Source of the DNA: Limnobacter thiooxidans
GTDB lineage: Bacteria > Pseudomonadota > Gammaproteobacteria > Burkholderiales > Burkholderiaceae_B
Direction of reading: 5' to 3'
Length of the DNA: 64,000 nucleotides
NCBI RefSeq assembly: GCF_036323495.1
Contig: NZ_AP028947.1
Location: 2,108,001-2,172,000, forward strand
The notes beneath the pieces were generated by a model. That model did no database searches. It saw nothing but the letters and a program-made list of their open reading frames with translations, and was not told where the DNA came from. The translations under genes and the position numbers were made by a program. How positions within the stretch are numbered: the first letter of the stretch is position 1; each line of letters opens with the position of its first letter. Below are positions 62,797 through 64,000 of the stretch, in pieces.

Positions 62797-64000
62797 TTAT
62801 CTAGATTTTTTCGCTGCAGTGCGTATTTTAGTCCCGGAAGCGGGTTTGGCCCGGCTGACCTGCTTGGCTTTCTGAATTTCTTCTTTGCGTTTTTTCTCGG
62901 CGGCGGTTTTGTTGCGCGATTCATCGGCAGCCCGTTTCTTGTTGCCACCCCGGGAACTGTTGCTTTCCTCGGGCGGTAACACTGGTGCAGTTTTCCCCGC
63001 ATCCTGAACGGACTGTTGAAGTTGAGCCGTGTTGGTGCGTCGGCCTTGCTGGCGCTGTGGACGGTTGCCTGCCCGGCCATTGGGCTTGGCAGACGTTTTA
63101 GCGCCCGAGTCGCGCATCAGGCTTTCAAACTTCACGCCTTGCACCAAGCGGAATTCAATGCGGCGTGCATCCAGATCAACCCTGGACACCTGCACATTGA
63201 TGGCGTCAGTCAGGCGATAGCGAATACCACTACGCTCACCGCGCAATTCATGCAGGCTGTCGCTGTACTGGAAATACTCCGTACCCAGTTCAGACACATG
63301 CACCAAGCCTTCCACATACAAGGCATCCAGCGTGATGAACAAACCAAAACTGGTGACGCCAGACACATGGCCCTGGAAGGTGTCGCCAACACGTTCTTTC
63401 ATGAAGAAGCACTTCAACCACGACATTACATCGCGTGATGCTTCATCGGCACGTCGCTCAGTCGAGGAGAACCAGTTGCCGGACTGGTCCCAACGGGCAA
63501 TCTCTTCGGCCTTGTCCACTTTGCGCTTGGGGTCGAAGTCTTCAAACTCCCGCTCGTCCAGCGGCATGGGCACGTAACGCTTGCCAGCCAACAGCGCCTT
63601 GATGCTTCGGTGAACCATCAAATCCGGGTAGCGGCGAATGGGCGATGTGAAATGCGCATACGCAGGGTATGCCAGGCCAAAGTGGCCGCTGTTGTGCGGT
63701 GTGTAAATGGCCTGCTGCATGGAACGCAGCATCATGGTTTGCAACAGGGCCTGGTCGGGCCGGCCCTGAATTTTTTTCATCAGGTTGGCGTAGTCCATGC
63801 TGGTAGGGTCATCGCCGCCATCCAGTGTCAAGCCCACCGAACGCAAGAAGGCACGCAGGTTCTGCAATTTCTCAACAGTGGGCCCTTCGTGCACGCGGTA
63901 CAGGCTGGGGTGCTTGCTGCGCTCCAGAAAATCGGCTGCGCACACGTTGGCGGCCAACATGCATTCTTCGATCAGGCGGTGAGCATCGTTGCGTCGCTTG
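62797..64000 (-). CDS. rnr: Ribonuclease R, N-terminus truncated by window edge
   Basis: This is the C-terminal about 400 residues of RNase R, a 3'-5' exoribonuclease that degrades structured RNA. The end of the RNB catalytic domain (HDAHRLIEECMLAANVCAA at the edge, then FGLAYPAYAHFTSPIRRYPDLMVHR in short blocks) is followed by an S1 domain (FQGHVSGVTSFGLFITLDALYVEGLVHVSEL in short blocks). A long basic Lys/Arg/Ala tail of about 100 residues, typical of RNase R rather than RNase II, completes it. The frame stays open to base 64000; the start lies outside the window. Confidence 0.94.
   Translation of the reverse strand, partial: KRRNDAHRLIEECMLAANVCAADFLERSKHPSLYRVHEGPTVEKLQNLRAFLRSVGLTLDGGDDPTSMDYANLMKKIQGRPDQALLQTMMLRSMQQAIYTPHNSGHFGLAYPAYAHFTSPIRRYPDLMVHRSIKALLAGKRYVPMPLDEREFEDFDPKRKVDKAEEIARWDQSGNWFSSTERRADEASRDVMSWLKCFFMKERVGDTFQGHVSGVTSFGLFITLDALYVEGLVHVSELGTEYFQYSDSLHELRGERSGIRYRLTDAINVQVSRVDLDARRIEFRLVQGVKFESLMRDSGAKTSAKPNGRAGNRPQRQQGRRTNTAQLQQSVQDAGKTAPVLPPEESNSSRGGNKKRAADESRNKTAAEKKRKEEIQKAKQVSRAKPASGTKIRTAAKKSR

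Overview
The window looks like an ordinary chromosomal segment of a betaproteobacterium of the order Burkholderiales. Supporting signs are the DUF3460, DUF1841 and small Trp-rich families, Bug/TctC and LIV-type solute-binding proteins, polyhydroxyalkanoate (PHA) genes, the zapA-6S RNA pair and the rsxB-nth pair. A Limnobacter-like organism is my best guess from general impression only; no search was run.

Layout. 1-664 is the tail of an ABC importer ATPase. 674-9388 is one leftward block of seven genes: ECF sigma factor, soluble anti-sigma-like protein, type I secretion ABC transporter, HlyD adaptor, TolC channel, then two acidic proteins without signal peptides, one carrying about twelve 33-bp repeats. 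A LuxR-type regulator with a degenerate receiver diverges from it across an intergenic region with repeated CTAG-containing motifs. Next come queC, a tRNA-Gly/Cys/Leu cluster, metG, a SulP transporter, a DUF3460 gene and scpA. 17379-23655 is the leftward hrcA-hemH-grpE-dnaK-dnaJ stress region with readable sigma-32 promoters, followed by nadK-recN, fur, bamE, dapB, a coiled-coil gene, zapA and 6S RNA. 29142-33281 holds a TauE-like exporter, lgt, ilvD, a small Trp-rich protein gene and a cytochrome c gene.

33352-43610 is mostly transport: a Bug-type binding protein, a complete LIV-type ABC system (livK facing livHMGF), a ferredoxin-type reductase, an SDR-like protein, a PHA-system protein and an orphan TRAP binding protein/lutC pair. 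43816-49121 carries fdxA, a ferredoxin-NADP reductase, a PHA depolymerase, rsxB, nth, a FIST-domain gene and DUF1841. 49848-53464 carries two monoheme cytochromes c, a MoxR/VWA pair and a glycine-zipper protein. The end has an unknown 153-aa protein, htpG, a degenerate HD-GYP protein, a 767-aa orphan protein, and the leftward run rnr (partial), rlmB, parC.

Two things stand out. (1) The sigma/anti-sigma/T1SS/repeat-protein block reads as a self-contained regulated secretion module with its own candidate cargo. (2) Three copies of a long structured intergenic element (near 16.7-17.0 kb and two facing each other at 49.1-49.75 kb) keep the same fold while the paired bases change together. The outer arms are different in each copy yet still pair within it. 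All three lie between convergent genes.
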